This document shows, piece by piece, positions 1 to 10,400 of a DNA stretch of 64,000 nucleotides (position 1 is its first letter; each line of letters begins with the position of its first letter). This stretch comes from Reichenbachiella sp. (GTDB lineage: Bacteria > Bacteroidota > Bacteroidia > Cytophagales > Cyclobacteriaceae), in contig NZ_JAWPMM010000001.1 of assembly GCF_033344935.1 (NCBI RefSeq), positions 2,652,001 through 2,716,000 on the forward strand. Reading direction: 5' to 3'. A model generated the notes under the pieces. The model did no database searches. It was not told where the DNA came from and saw only the letters and a list, made by a program, of their open reading frames with translations. A program made the position numbers and the translations under genes.

Positions 1-559
1 GCATAGTAGCTGGGAATAAATCCAAGATCGCACGATACCCATACGGGTTGCTTTCGAACTGATTCATGAAGTCTTCATACCCTGCGGCTGTTTCAGAACT
101 AATGATAGCCAATCGTTGAGGGACTATCGATAACTCTAAGGCTTGATTCATGTCGATGATTCCTTCGGCTTCTAGTTGCTGGATAGTCTCTTGTTTTTTC
201 CGCTCTCTTTCCCCAATAGTGAAGTTGACATCGATGTCTCTGATATTGAGGCTTATTCCATATACCTCGTGAAACTCTAATGAGGCATTAAACAATACTT
301 TCATTCCTTGCTTGAGTTCTGTGCCCGTCTGGGACACAAACCACGGATGGATCTCTCGATAAATATTGGCCCAGATCGTGCCTCTGGCTTTCGCCTTCAC
401 ATAGTTGTTGTCTTTTTCTACAAGTTCCAGATAGCAGTGACCATTACCATGCAGATTGATCTGACCAATTTCAGCAATGATCCAATACGACCGCTCTAGG
501 CTGTCGCTGAGGACTTCTTTTACAAATAAATTAAATTCGTGGAGAGAGTAATGATTCAC
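1..559 (-). CDS. xseA: Exodeoxyribonuclease VII large subunit, N-terminal part (runs off the window)
   Basis: This is the first 186 codons of XseA, the large subunit of the nuclease that degrades single-stranded DNA together with XseB. Residues 1 to about 100 form the OB-fold nucleic-acid-binding domain (SYWIIAEIGQINLHGNGHCY, then LKQGMKVLFNASLEF). The catalytic domain begins at about residue 140 with PQRLAIISSETAAGYEDF, a form typical of Bacteroidota XseA. The start is the GTG at 559: an in-frame TGA lies two codons upstream and no ATG is available. The C-terminal half and any xseB lie beyond the left edge. Identity is firm; the start codon is slightly less so. Confidence 0.87.
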   Translation of the reverse strand, partial: MNHYSLHEFNLFVKEVLSDSLERSYWIIAEIGQINLHGNGHCYLELVEKDNNYVKAKARGTIWANIYREIHPWFVSQTGTELKQGMKVLFNASLEFHEVYGISLNIRDIDVNFTIGERERKKQETIQQLEAEGIIDMNQALELSIVPQRLAIISSETAAGYEDFMNQFESNPYGYRAILDLFPATM

Positions 560-624
560 AATTCAAAATTGGATCAATCTGGCGCAATTCCCAAGCCTTT
601 ACTCAACGAAGTGACGGGTTAAAA

Positions 625-1338
625 TTATTCAGTACCTAAAAGTAAATTCTTAATATCTTTCTGATAGTTGCGTCCAATAGGAAGGAGTTTGTCCGCAATT
701 TCTACTTGATTGCCATCAATCGCTTTTACTTTGTTTTTTGCAATGATGTATGAACGGTGAATTCTCACAAAATCATCACCAGGTAAGATTTCAGCAATAC
801 CGACCAGATTGTTATGGTTGATCAAGCTTTCGTCGTAGGTCTTGATCCGAACGTAATCTTTCAGACTCTCTATATACAAAATATCATCGAGGTAAACCTT
901 GATCATTTTTTTATCAATCTTAAAAAATACGTGAGCTTTTTCTCCATCGTCCGAACTTCCTCCGTCATTAGATTCCTTTTCAGCGTTTCGTTGCTCTATG
1001 CGATTAACCGTTTTCATAAAACGCTGGAGAGAAAAAGGTTTGACCAGATAATCAATAACATCCAATTCAAAGCTTTCTACCGCGTATTCTCTATAGGCAG
1101 TTGTAATAACTACAGCGGGCGGATTTTGCAAGCTTCTTAGAAAATCTAAGCCTGATATGGTAGGCATATTAATGTCAAGAAAGATGACGTCTACTTCTTG
1201 GTTGGACAGAAAATTGAACCCTTCCACAGCATCTTTGCACGTACCAACCACCTCGAAATTTTTAAAATTGACTAAGAAATTCTTAATCACATTAATGGCT
1301 AATGGTTCGTCATCTATTATCAAGCAATTAATTTTCAT
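625..1338 (-). CDS. LytTR-family response regulator
   Basis: A 237-residue cytoplasmic regulator. Residues 3-118 are a receiver domain with the acidic pair D9/D10, phospho-acceptor D55 (FLDINMP), T80 and K100 (DYLVKPF). Residues about 135-235 are a LytTR DNA-binding domain, with the typical IESLKDYVRI and FVRIHRSYI motifs. Its ATG lies inside the end of the sensor kinase gene (11-base overlap), so the two are co-translated partners. The pair diverges from the SusC/SusD genes, which makes that locus a plausible target, but nothing in the sequence proves it. Confidence 0.93.
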   Translation of the reverse strand: MKINCLIIDDEPLAINVIKNFLVNFKNFEVVGTCKDAVEGFNFLSNQEVDVIFLDINMPTISGLDFLRSLQNPPAVVITTAYREYAVESFELDVIDYLVKPFSLQRFMKTVNRIEQRNAEKESNDGGSSDDGEKAHVFFKIDKKMIKVYLDDILYIESLKDYVRIKTYDESLINHNNLVGIAEILPGDDFVRIHRSYIIAKNKVKAIDGNQVEIADKLLPIGRNYQKDIKNLLLGTE

Positions 1339-2389
1339 TCAACGGTATATTTAAAACTGTCCTATATTTTACTTCTCCTTCGATCAGATCTAGTTTGAAA
1401 TCTGTATCGTATATCAATTTAAGCCTTCTTTTTGTATTTTCTAAACCGACACCATGATTATACGTTTTCAATCCGTTATCTGCAATAGGCCCTGGTGACT
1501 TGTTGTTTTCTGTAATGAATGTCAGCCTTCCATCCTTCACATGAAGAGAAATGAGTATCGGAATATCCTGACCAATGAGTCTGGTGCCGTGCTTAAAACT
1601 ATTTTCTATAAACGGCAAAAGAAGGACGGGTGGAATCAACTTACCTTCTATGTCACCAGATATTTCTAAATCTACATTGAGTCTTTCTCCATATCTAAGC
1701 ATTTCCAGATCCAGATAGTTTTGAATGTGTTTGATTTCTTTGACCAACGGTACACTTTTCTGTTTGGCATCATAGATCACATAACTCATGAGCTCAGACA
1801 ACTTCAATACCGTATAGGGTGCCTTGTTAGATTTATCTAGAGTAAGGGAGTAAAGATTATTAAGCGTATTGAAGAAAAAATGAGGCTGAATTTGAGATTT
1901 TAAAAAGGCAAGTTCTGTTTCGAGGTTTACCTTTTGAAGCTGTGCCGTTTTGTTTTTGAACTGTATCCAGTCTATAGTCATTTTAATGGCGGTACCAATC
2001 GCTACTACATATATTTCTCCTATAAAGGAGGCCATCACATAGTTGAAATTAAAAAGAGACAAATCCTGAATGCCAGACTCTTTGTACACTTCAGTAGTCA
2101 CAAAAAGATAGGTTAGGATAATTCTAATTATCGTGATTCCAAGCGTAGATAAAAATAGAACAACAATATACCAAGTGATCTTTTTCGGGATCAGTCTGGG
2201 CATGAGGTAGTATATATTGAAATATACAATGACTATATGAAGTGGAAACTCTACAAGATTAGACCGAAACGAATAAGCATAATCATCGAAATAAGATCCC
2301 CACCTCACCCAATTGAAGGAAAAATAAATGACCCAGAATAGGGTATGGTACACAACTGGTTTTTTGGCAAAGCTGATGGTTCTTTGCAT
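1328..2389 (-). CDS. LytS-type membrane sensor histidine kinase
   Basis: A 353-residue kinase of the His_kinase (PF06580) family, partner of the LytTR regulator that follows with an 11-base overlap. The N-terminal ~150 residues hold about four membrane helices and no recognisable sensor domain. The phospho-acceptor motif is QIQPHFFFNTLNNLYS near residue 195, a slight variant of the usual QINPHFLFNTLN, and the ATP-binding domain has the N-box NSFKHG. I chose the ATG at 2389 (MQRTISFAKK). An in-frame GTG at 2434 would add 15 residues without extending a known domain. The signal sensed is unknown. Confidence 0.9.
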   Translation of the reverse strand: MQRTISFAKKPVVYHTLFWVIYFSFNWVRWGSYFDDYAYSFRSNLVEFPLHIVIVYFNIYYLMPRLIPKKITWYIVVLFLSTLGITIIRIILTYLFVTTEVYKESGIQDLSLFNFNYVMASFIGEIYVVAIGTAIKMTIDWIQFKNKTAQLQKVNLETELAFLKSQIQPHFFFNTLNNLYSLTLDKSNKAPYTVLKLSELMSYVIYDAKQKSVPLVKEIKHIQNYLDLEMLRYGERLNVDLEISGDIEGKLIPPVLLLPFIENSFKHGTRLIGQDIPILISLHVKDGRLTFITENNKSPGPIADNGLKTYNHGVGLENTKRRLKLIYDTDFKLDLIEGEVKYRTVLNIPLNEN

Positions 2390-2690
2390 AGGGGTTTCTT
2401 CAGGCTTAAAAAAAAGATGATCGGAAGTTAACACTATTACTCTCAGTTGTAAAATGAAAATGTCCGATATAATATCAAATTTAATTCAAGCGTACTCAAT
2501 AATTCGCTCGATGGCTGAGAGTCAAAGCCCAATGGTAATATCTAGCCATTAAGAGAAAGATTGGAGCTCAGAGATTCATTCAAAGACAAAATCCCGCCAT
2601 TCAGCTATTTATTTTTAATAAGGCATAAAGATTAGTGAAAATAGAGGATGCTAAAATCTATTAATAATGACTAAATCTAAAATTAAGTCT
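2390..2690. other. Divergent intergenic region between the kinase and susC-like genes
   Basis: About 300 bases that must carry promoters for both the two-component pair (leftward) and the SusC/SusD genes (rightward). The right end is A+T rich. I found no good TTTG / TAnnTTTG pair, no clear repeat and no small ORF with family character, so no site is assigned. Confidence 0.5.
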
Positions 2691-5600
2691 ATGAAACAGA
2701 GAATACTTTTATTAAGTTTTGTCATGGGCATGGTGCTGATGGCACAAGCCCAAACCCGGACTTTGACTGGTAAAGTCACCGGAGCAGACGATGGCGCTGC
2801 TTTACCGGGAGTGAACGTGTCGGTAAAAGGCACGAGTACAGGTACCATCACAGATATCGATGGTATTTATAAGATTGATGTATCAGATGCTGATATATTG
2901 TTGTTTTCTTATATCGGTTATGTGTCACAAGAATTAACAGTGGGCTCTCAGTCTGTTGCTGATGTAGTGTTGGCAGCCGATACAGAACAATTGGACGAAG
3001 TAGTAGTAACCGCACTTGGTATTTCTAGAGAGAAAAAGTCTTTGACTTATGCTACGCAAGAAGTGGAAGGTGAAGAACTTACAAGAGTCAAAGATGCCAA
3101 CTTCATGAATTCATTGACAGGTAAGGCTGCAGGTGTATTTGTAAATAGAAGTGGTTCTGGTGTAGGTGGTTCTACAAGAGTTGTACTTAGAGGTAACTCA
3201 TCCACTAGAAACAATAACGTACTGTACGTAATTGATGGTGTACCAATGAACAACTTCTCAGCATCTCAGCCAAACGATGTTTGGGGACAAAATGCTTCGG
3301 TTCCAGGTGCTTCAGGTACTGGTGGAGCTGGTAGAGATGGTGGTGATGGTATTGCTAATATCAACCCTGAAGATATAGAAAGTATTTCTGTCTTGAAAGG
3401 TGCTTCAGCTGCTGCTCTTTATGGTAGCCAAGCGGCCAATGGAGTTATTCTTATTACTACCAAAAAAGGTAAGGCTGGAAAAGTAACAGTTTCTGCATCT
3501 TCTAATTTTACTACTGAATCAGTGCTGCTAATGCCAGAGATGCAGTATAGATATGGACAATCTGCTGCAGCTGGATCTATAGATAGCTGGGGTCAGCCAG
3601 TATCTGCTCCTGATCACGTAGAAGATTTCTTTGATAAAGGAAGAACTTGGATCAATACGATTTCCGTATCAGGAGGAAACGAAATGGCTCAAAGCTATTT
3701 CTCATATGCTAATACAGACTCTAAGGGAATTATCCCTACAAACACATTAACGAAGCACAACTTTACTTTTAAGGAGACTTTAGATCTTTATGATGGTAGA
3801 CTTAAAATCAACGGTGGTGCTAGCATAATTACTCAAGAGACTAACAACAGAGCAAACTCTGGTATGTACTTCAATCCATTGACTGGATTGTACTTCTTTC
3901 CTAGAGGATTGGATTTCAATAGCTACAAAAACAACTTCGAAACTTTTGATGCGAATAGAAACTTCAATGTACAAAATTGGGTAGCTGATATTGACGTTCA
4001 GCAAAATCCATATTGGATTTTGAACAGAAACCAAAATGAAGATTCAAGAAACAGAGTGATAGCTAATCTTGGTGCTTCAGTAAAAATCACTGATGATCTT
4101 ACATTCAGAATCAGAGGAAACGTAGATAAATCAGTTGATAGATACAACCAAAATGTATACGCAGGTACGCAAGCGACATTAGCAGATTTGAATGGTAGAT
4201 ATGTTGTTCAAAATGCTGAGTCTACTCAGAAGTATGGAGATGCATTTTTGATGTACAACAAGACGTTAGAGACACTTAGCATTTCAGCTACATTAGGAAC
4301 TAGTATTACAGATAATGAGGTTCAGTCACAATTCTTTGATTCAAAAGGTGGTGATGATATTCGAAATGATGGAGTAGAAGGATTGTTCTACCCTAATGTC
4401 TTCAACTTGCAAAATATTGCTGTAGGCGGTAGCGCATTATTCAATGAAGGAGGAAGCAGATCGCAACTGCAATCAGTATTTGGTAGTTTGAACTTCGGTT
4501 ACAATGGAATGTTATTCTTGGATGTAACTGGAAGAAATGATTGGTCTTCTACATTACCAGATGATTCATTCTTTTACCCTTCAGTAGGTCTTACTGCTGT
4601 AATTTCTGAAATGGTAGATTTATCTTCTTCAGTAGACCTATTAAAAGTAAGAGCTTCATTTGCTCAAGTTGGTAATGGCGTAAATGCATATGATGTTGGA
4701 TCAGGTTCATTTAACAACATTGTACCTTACGGTACTATTCAGCAACTACCAAGCAGAGTAGAGCCAGGTAATGTATTGAAGCCTGAAATTCAAACTTCAT
4801 ACGAAGTTGGTGCAGAGTTGGGAATGTTTGGAAGAAGGTTGAATCTTGACCTCGCTTACTACAACACTGTAACAAAAGATCAAAGAATTCCAATTGTTGC
4901 TCCTTCTTCACAAGGCGGTGGATTCTTCTATATCAACGGTGGTGAAATTGTAAACAAAGGATTTGAAGCTGCATTAACAGCAGTTCCTGTAAAGACGCAA
5001 GACTTTGCATGGACTTCTACTTTCAACTTTACAAAAAACATCAACGAAGTGAAAAAATTGTCTGATGATTTAGCAGAAGGCGAATTTCAGTTGACTGCTC
5101 CTGGTGTAAACAACTACGCTATGGTAATAAGAGAAGGCGGACAATTTGGTGATATCTACGGACAGCGTTTTGCAAGAGATGCTAATGGAACTATTATCGT
5201 TGATGCTACTGGTGCTCCTCAGCCACACGAAGATGGATTAGGTTATGTAGGAAATCCAAACCCAGATTATATGTGGGGATGGAATAACTCATTCGATTAC
5301 AAAGGAATCACACTTGGTTTCTTGATTGATGCTAGAATTGGTGGAGAGGTAATGTCTATTACTGAAGCAATGAATGATTTGTATGGTGTATCAGAAAACT
5401 CAGCAGCTGCAAGAGATGCTGGTGGTGTAGATATGCCAGCTGTCTTGGCTGATGGTTCATCTTTCGGAGGTGCACTTCCTGCAGATACTTTCTACAAAAC
5501 TGTAGGTGGTAGAGCGGGTATCACAGAGCATTATGTTTATAGTGCAACCAACATTAGATTGAGAGAACTGTCATTAGGATATTCTCTTCCATCTTCTGTT

Positions 5601-5789
5601 ATGGAAAAGCTAGGCCCTATCAAATCGGCTAAAGTATCATTGGTTGGAAGAAACTTGTTCTTCTTGAAAAATGATGCGCCGTTTGATCCGGACGTGTCTA
5701 TGTCTACGGGTACTGGCTTGCAAGGAGTTCATGTTTTTGGACTACCATCAACTAGAAGCATAGGTTTCAACCTGTCTTTGACTTTATAA
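2691..5789 (+). CDS. SusC/RagA-type TonB-linked outer-membrane receptor
   Basis: A 1,032-residue outer-membrane transporter that would import an oligosaccharide or peptide with its SusD partner, powered by TonB. It has a signal peptide (MKQRILLLSFVMGMVLMAQA), a carboxypeptidase-regulatory-like domain at about residues 22-105 (LTGKVTGADDGAALPGVNVS), a TonB-box-like EVVVTALGI, a plug domain (RGNSSTRNNNVLYVIDG, KGASAAALYG) and a long beta-barrel ending in an aromatic-poor LSLTL. The ATG at 2691 puts the signal peptide at the N-terminus; an in-frame ATG at 2667 adds eight residues. The susD-like gene follows after 25 bases. Substrate cannot be read from the sequence. Confidence 0.94.
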   Translation: MKQRILLLSFVMGMVLMAQAQTRTLTGKVTGADDGAALPGVNVSVKGTSTGTITDIDGIYKIDVSDADILLFSYIGYVSQELTVGSQSVADVVLAADTEQLDEVVVTALGISREKKSLTYATQEVEGEELTRVKDANFMNSLTGKAAGVFVNRSGSGVGGSTRVVLRGNSSTRNNNVLYVIDGVPMNNFSASQPNDVWGQNASVPGASGTGGAGRDGGDGIANINPEDIESISVLKGASAAALYGSQAANGVILITTKKGKAGKVTVSASSNFTTESVLLMPEMQYRYGQSAAAGSIDSWGQPVSAPDHVEDFFDKGRTWINTISVSGGNEMAQSYFSYANTDSKGIIPTNTLTKHNFTFKETLDLYDGRLKINGGASIITQETNNRANSGMYFNPLTGLYFFPRGLDFNSYKNNFETFDANRNFNVQNWVADIDVQQNPYWILNRNQNEDSRNRVIANLGASVKITDDLTFRIRGNVDKSVDRYNQNVYAGTQATLADLNGRYVVQNAESTQKYGDAFLMYNKTLETLSISATLGTSITDNEVQSQFFDSKGGDDIRNDGVEGLFYPNVFNLQNIAVGGSALFNEGGSRSQLQSVFGSLNFGYNGMLFLDVTGRNDWSSTLPDDSFFYPSVGLTAVISEMVDLSSSVDLLKVRASFAQVGNGVNAYDVGSGSFNNIVPYGTIQQLPSRVEPGNVLKPEIQTSYEVGAELGMFGRRLNLDLAYYNTVTKDQRIPIVAPSSQGGGFFYINGGEIVNKGFEAALTAVPVKTQDFAWTSTFNFTKNINEVKKLSDDLAEGEFQLTAPGVNNYAMVIREGGQFGDIYGQRFARDANGTIIVDATGAPQPHEDGLGYVGNPNPDYMWGWNNSFDYKGITLGFLIDARIGGEVMSITEAMNDLYGVSENSAAARDAGGVDMPAVLADGSSFGGALPADTFYKTVGGRAGITEHYVYSATNIRLRELSLGYSLPSSVMEKLGPIKSAKVSLVGRNLFFLKNDAPFDPDVSMSTGTGLQGVHVFGLPSTRSIGFNLSLTL

Positions 5790-5814
5790 TCCATTCACGA
5801 CAAAAATTGAAATC

Positions 5815-7398
5815 ATGAAAATAAATAAGATATATAAATCATTACTTGCGTTTGGTACCATTACAGTATTGTCTGTAACAAGTTGTACTGATAACTTCGA
5901 GGAGATCAATAGTAGCCCTTACGGGGTGTCTAATGAGACTTTAGAGCAAGACTTTAACCATGTTGGTGGACGTATAGTAACTGCTACGCAGAATATTTAC
6001 TCTGTAACACCAGCTTGGCTTACACAGCTTCAGCAAAACTTGATGGGAGATGTATTCAGCGGATACATGACTCCTCCAACACCTTTTGCAGGGAATGTGA
6101 ATAACATGACATATGCATTGGTTGATGGTTGGAATGGCTTTCCATGGTCAACAGCTTATCAAAGCGTAATGTTTCCATTGGCTACAATGGACGAGACTGC
6201 TGGAGATGACTTTCCTCAATTCGTTGCGTGGGGTAAGATTATTAGAGTGGAAGCTATGCACAGAGTAGCAGACATCTATGGTCCTATTGTTTATTCTACT
6301 TTTGGACAAGACCCTGCTTTGTACGATTCTCAAGAGGATGTATACAAAACTTTCATTTCTGACCTGGATGCGGCAATTGCTACCCTTAAAAACTATACTG
6401 ACTTCGCTGGTTTTGCTAAGTTTGATTTAGTATATGGTGGTGATGTAACTACATGGATACAATTTGCAAATTCTCTAAAATTGAGATTGGCAATTAGAAT
6501 GTCTAAAGTAGATCCAGCTTATGCTAAAACTGTAGGTGAGAGCGCTTTGGCTGATGCAACTGGTTTGCTAGCTGATAATGCATCCAATTTTACACTTTCT
6601 GAATCAGTTGGAGATCACCCATTGAATACTATCAATAATGGTTGGGGAGATATTAGAATGAGTGCTGAAATGGAGTCAATTTTAACTGGATATGATGATC
6701 CACGTTTAGGAGCTTATTTCGAACCTGCTGCTGATGAAAAAGTCAATCCTGATGGGTTAGATATTTATAAAGGTATCAGAATGGGAATTGAAATTGAAGC
6801 GAAGGACACTTACGGAGCTCATTCTGCTTTGACTACGTTTGGTGGTATTCAGTTGATGACTTCTGCTGAAGTACAATTTCTTAAAGCTGAGGCTGCTCTT
6901 AGAGGATGGGCAGGTGCTGGTGATGCAAAAACTAATTACGAAGCTGGTGTGACACTATCATTCCTTCAGCATGGTGTAGGTGGTGCAGTAGTTGATTATT
7001 TGGCTGATAATTCGAGTACACCTGCAGAGTTTATTGATGCGGTAAATTCGAGTAACGATGTGAAAACAGGTGATCCGAATTTAAGTACGATAACAATTGC
7101 TTGGGAAGATGCTGATTCTGACGAGAAAAAGTTAGAAAGAATCATTACACAAAAGTGGATTGCTATGTATCCTGATGGCCAGGAGGCTTGGTCTGAATAT
7201 AGAAGAACAGGTTATCCAAAACTTTTCCCAGTGGTAGTAAATAACAGTGGTGGAAAAATTGATACTGATGAGCAAATCAAAAGAATCAATTTCCCGGCTG
7301 CAGAAGCTACTACAAACCCAGAAGGTCTTGCTAGCGGAGTGTCTGCTCTTGGTGGCGACGATGATGGCGGAACCGCTCTTTGGTGGGATGTTGACTAA
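5815..7398 (+). CDS. SusD/RagB-like surface lipoprotein
   Basis: A 527-residue substrate-binding lipoprotein that would act as the lid of the preceding SusC-like barrel. It has a lipoprotein signal with Cys24 (VLSVTSC), followed by acidic residues (TDNFEE) consistent with surface export in Bacteroidota. The body resembles the SusD-like_2 group: MTSAEVQFLKAEAALRGWAG and ITQKWIAMYPDGQEAWSEYR match the conserved C-terminal helices. It is clearly co-transcribed with the receptor. A strong terminator follows 23 bases after the stop. The bound substrate is not predictable. Confidence 0.93.
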   Translation: MKINKIYKSLLAFGTITVLSVTSCTDNFEEINSSPYGVSNETLEQDFNHVGGRIVTATQNIYSVTPAWLTQLQQNLMGDVFSGYMTPPTPFAGNVNNMTYALVDGWNGFPWSTAYQSVMFPLATMDETAGDDFPQFVAWGKIIRVEAMHRVADIYGPIVYSTFGQDPALYDSQEDVYKTFISDLDAAIATLKNYTDFAGFAKFDLVYGGDVTTWIQFANSLKLRLAIRMSKVDPAYAKTVGESALADATGLLADNASNFTLSESVGDHPLNTINNGWGDIRMSAEMESILTGYDDPRLGAYFEPAADEKVNPDGLDIYKGIRMGIEIEAKDTYGAHSALTTFGGIQLMTSAEVQFLKAEAALRGWAGAGDAKTNYEAGVTLSFLQHGVGGAVVDYLADNSSTPAEFIDAVNSSNDVKTGDPNLSTITIAWEDADSDEKKLERIITQKWIAMYPDGQEAWSEYRRTGYPKLFPVVVNNSGGKIDTDEQIKRINFPAAEATTNPEGLASGVSALGGDDDGGTALWWDVD

Positions 7399-7421
7399 TA
7401 ACGTGTAATCAATATTGGAAT

Positions 7422-7460
7422 AAAAAGATCATACATGCTTTGTATGATCTTTTTATTTTT
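7422..7460 (+). terminator. Strong intrinsic terminator after the susD-like gene
   Basis: A perfect 14-bp stem (7422-7435 with 7441-7454), a 5-base loop, then a T-rich tail. It lies 23 bases after the SusD stop and 29 bases before the FG-GAP gene, so it should end or attenuate transcription between them. Confidence 0.9.
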
Positions 7461-7489
7461 AACCTGCTTTTTGTAAACTATTCAAAGCT

Positions 7490-10400
7490 ATGAGAATAAA
7501 CCCAATTTTGTCTTTTCTGATTGTATCAATCACGTTGATATCAGGCTGTAATGATACAACTACTACCTTGTCCCCAAAAGAGGGAGGTTCTTCCCAATTA
7601 GGATTACTATCGCCTAGCTCAACAGGCATTGAATTCCAAAATCCAATAAAAGAAAATCTTTATTTCAACTTCATCAATTACTCTTACATTTTCAATGGTG
7701 GTGGAGTTGCGGCTGGAGATATCAACAATGATGGCCTCATAGATCTGTATTTTACTGCCAACCAACAAGAAAACAAACTATACCTCAACAAGGGGAATTT
7801 GAAATTTGAAGATATCACAAGTTCTGCTAACCTTTCCGATAAAATTGGTTGGTCAAGTGGGGTAACTATGTTAGATGTCAATAATGACGGATGGTTAGAT
7901 ATATATGTCTGTAAGTCAGGTTCACTTGCAGATAAACAACTCAGAGCCAATAAGCTCTATATCAACCAAAAGGACAACACCTTCAAGGAAGATGCTAGAG
8001 CATGGGGATTAGATTTTACAGGATTCAGTACACAGGCCTCTTTCCTTGATTTCGACAAAGATGGAGATCTCGATTTATTCCTTGTAAATCATCGAGCTGA
8101 CTTTGATAAAAATGATGAGGTTATCCCGATAGGAGACGTAGCGATCAATAAAGATTTTTCAAACCAATTGTACAGAAATGACGGAGACCGTTTTGTACTG
8201 GTTACTAGAGAAGCAGGTTTAGAAAGTATGACTTGGGGACTTAGTGCTGCCATAGGAGATTTCAATAGCGATGGCTGGGAGGATATATATGTGTGTAATG
8301 ACTTTTTACAACCTGATTTCTTATACCTCAATAATCAGGACGGATCGTTTTCAAATCAATATCTAGAATCTTTTGATCATATGTCACAGCATAGCATGGG
8401 TTCGGATTTCGGAGATATCAACAATGACGGTTTAGATGATTTGATGGTTTTAGAGATGTCTCCTGAAGATCATGTCCGTAGCAAAGAGAATATGCCATCG
8501 ATGAGCACTGAAAACTTCAATATTTTGGTGAAAAGCGGTTATCATCATCAATACATGGTAAACACGCTGCAGGTAAATGAGGGTAACGGTCGTTTCAGTG
8601 ACTACGCTCAAATCGCTGGCGTATCAAAGACAGATTGGAGTTGGGCGCCTTTGTTTGCCGACCTGGATGAAGATGGTTTTAATGACTTATTGGTCACCAA
8701 TGGTGTAATGAAAGATTTGGCCAATAGTGACTATCGAAACAAAATAATGACTCGAATAGCTAGCAAGGTCAAAATGTCTTTAGAAGAAGCTCAGGCTATG
8801 GTTCCGTCTAATAAGCTTCCAAATTATGTTTATCAGAATCAAGGCAATTTTAAATTTAAGAATAAGAGCAAGGAATGGGGATTTGATACACCAACTTTTT
8901 CCAATGGAGCTGTATATGCGGATTTGGATAATGATGGTGATCTTGATGTGGTGATCAACAACGTCAACGATATTGCTCACATCTATAAAAACAATAGTAC
9001 CAATAATTCAATAAATATTGAATTGGAGGGGCCTTCCTCAAATATACTGGGCATAGGTGCTAGGATTGAATTGTATGCGAATGGAAACAAACAGGAGAAA
9101 AGCCTATACCTCTCCAGAGGCTATTTGTCGTCAGTATCTCCTCGGGTTCATTTTGGATTGGGGACGACAGACTATGTTGATTCTGTAAAAGTTAAGTGGC
9201 CAGATGGTAGAGTTACCAAAGCCGAAAAACTTGAACTAAACAAAATACACCAATTAAAATGGACTCAGTCAATAGAAGATTCGACTGCTGAAGCTCAACT
9301 TGATCCATTTTTAGTCGAAGTAGAGTCAAAAGATCTAGGTATTGAGTTTAAACATGATGAGGAGCCTTTTAATGATTTCAGTAAGCAACTTTTACTTCCT
9401 TATAAGTTATCCCAACAGGGAGTAAAGCCTTCAATTGCAGATGTGAACGGCGACGGTAAAGAGGATTTCTATATTGGGAGTGGCGCAAACCAATCTGGAG
9501 AATTATACATTCAAACAAACAAAGGCTTTGAGAAAAGAACAGGGCCATGGAAAGACAATCAATCAGCAGAGGAAGTGAGTTCGTTGTTTTTCGATTTTGA
9601 TCAAGATGGAGATGAGGATTTATATGTGGTGACTGGTAGCTATGAATTTCAAGAAGGTACTTCGCTACTTCGAAATCATCTTTATGAAAATGATGGTAAC
9701 GGAAATTTTTCTCAAAATAACGAAGTGCTACCTCAGAATGCAAGCAATGGAAAGGTGGTGGCATGCGCGGATATAGACGCAGATGGAGATTTAGACTTGT
9801 TTGTTGGCGGTCGAGTAATTTCTGGTTCTTACCCGTTATCACCAGATAGCTATGTGCTAATAAATGAAAATGGGAAGTTTCGTGATATGACTAAAAAAGT
9901 GGCCCCTGATGTGAGTAGCATAGGTATGGTTACTGGAGCCTCGTTTACAGATTTTGATCAGGATGGCGACTTAGATTTAATGGTAGTTGGCGAATGGTCG
10001 GCTATACAACTTTTTGAAAACCATAGTGGATTATTGAGTAAGCACAGTTCGAGTTCTTTGGATGAGACAATTGGTTTGTGGAGTGCCTTAGAAGTGGTGG
10101 ACATTGATCAGGATGGTGACGATGATTATTTGGTTGGCAATCTTGGACTGAACACAAAGTATAAAACGGGAGGAGAAAAGGAGTTCCATATTTTTAGTCA
10201 TGATTTTGACAATAGCGGGATGTATGATATTGTACTTACCAATAAGTATAAAGGGAATTTAGTACCTGCGAGAGGGCTCGAGTGCTCTAGTGAACAAATA
10301 CCATCCATTAAGACTGAATTTACCTCATTTCAAGATTTCGCATCAGCGAGTTTGGAGGATATTTATGGTGAACAGAAACTTAAGCAAGCGCACCATATAC

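Noticed and set aside
308-499. A rightward 63-codon frame at the left end
   Set aside because: It is antisense to the OB-fold of xseA, whose protein matches its family well.
2641-2691. Upstream ATG at 2667 as the susC-like start
   Set aside because: It is possible, but the eight extra residues precede a complete signal peptide, so the ATG at 2691 was preferred.
8089-9842. Several open frames of 60-150 codons antisense to the FG-GAP gene
   Set aside because: They mirror the repetitive acidic codons of the real gene and show no family features.
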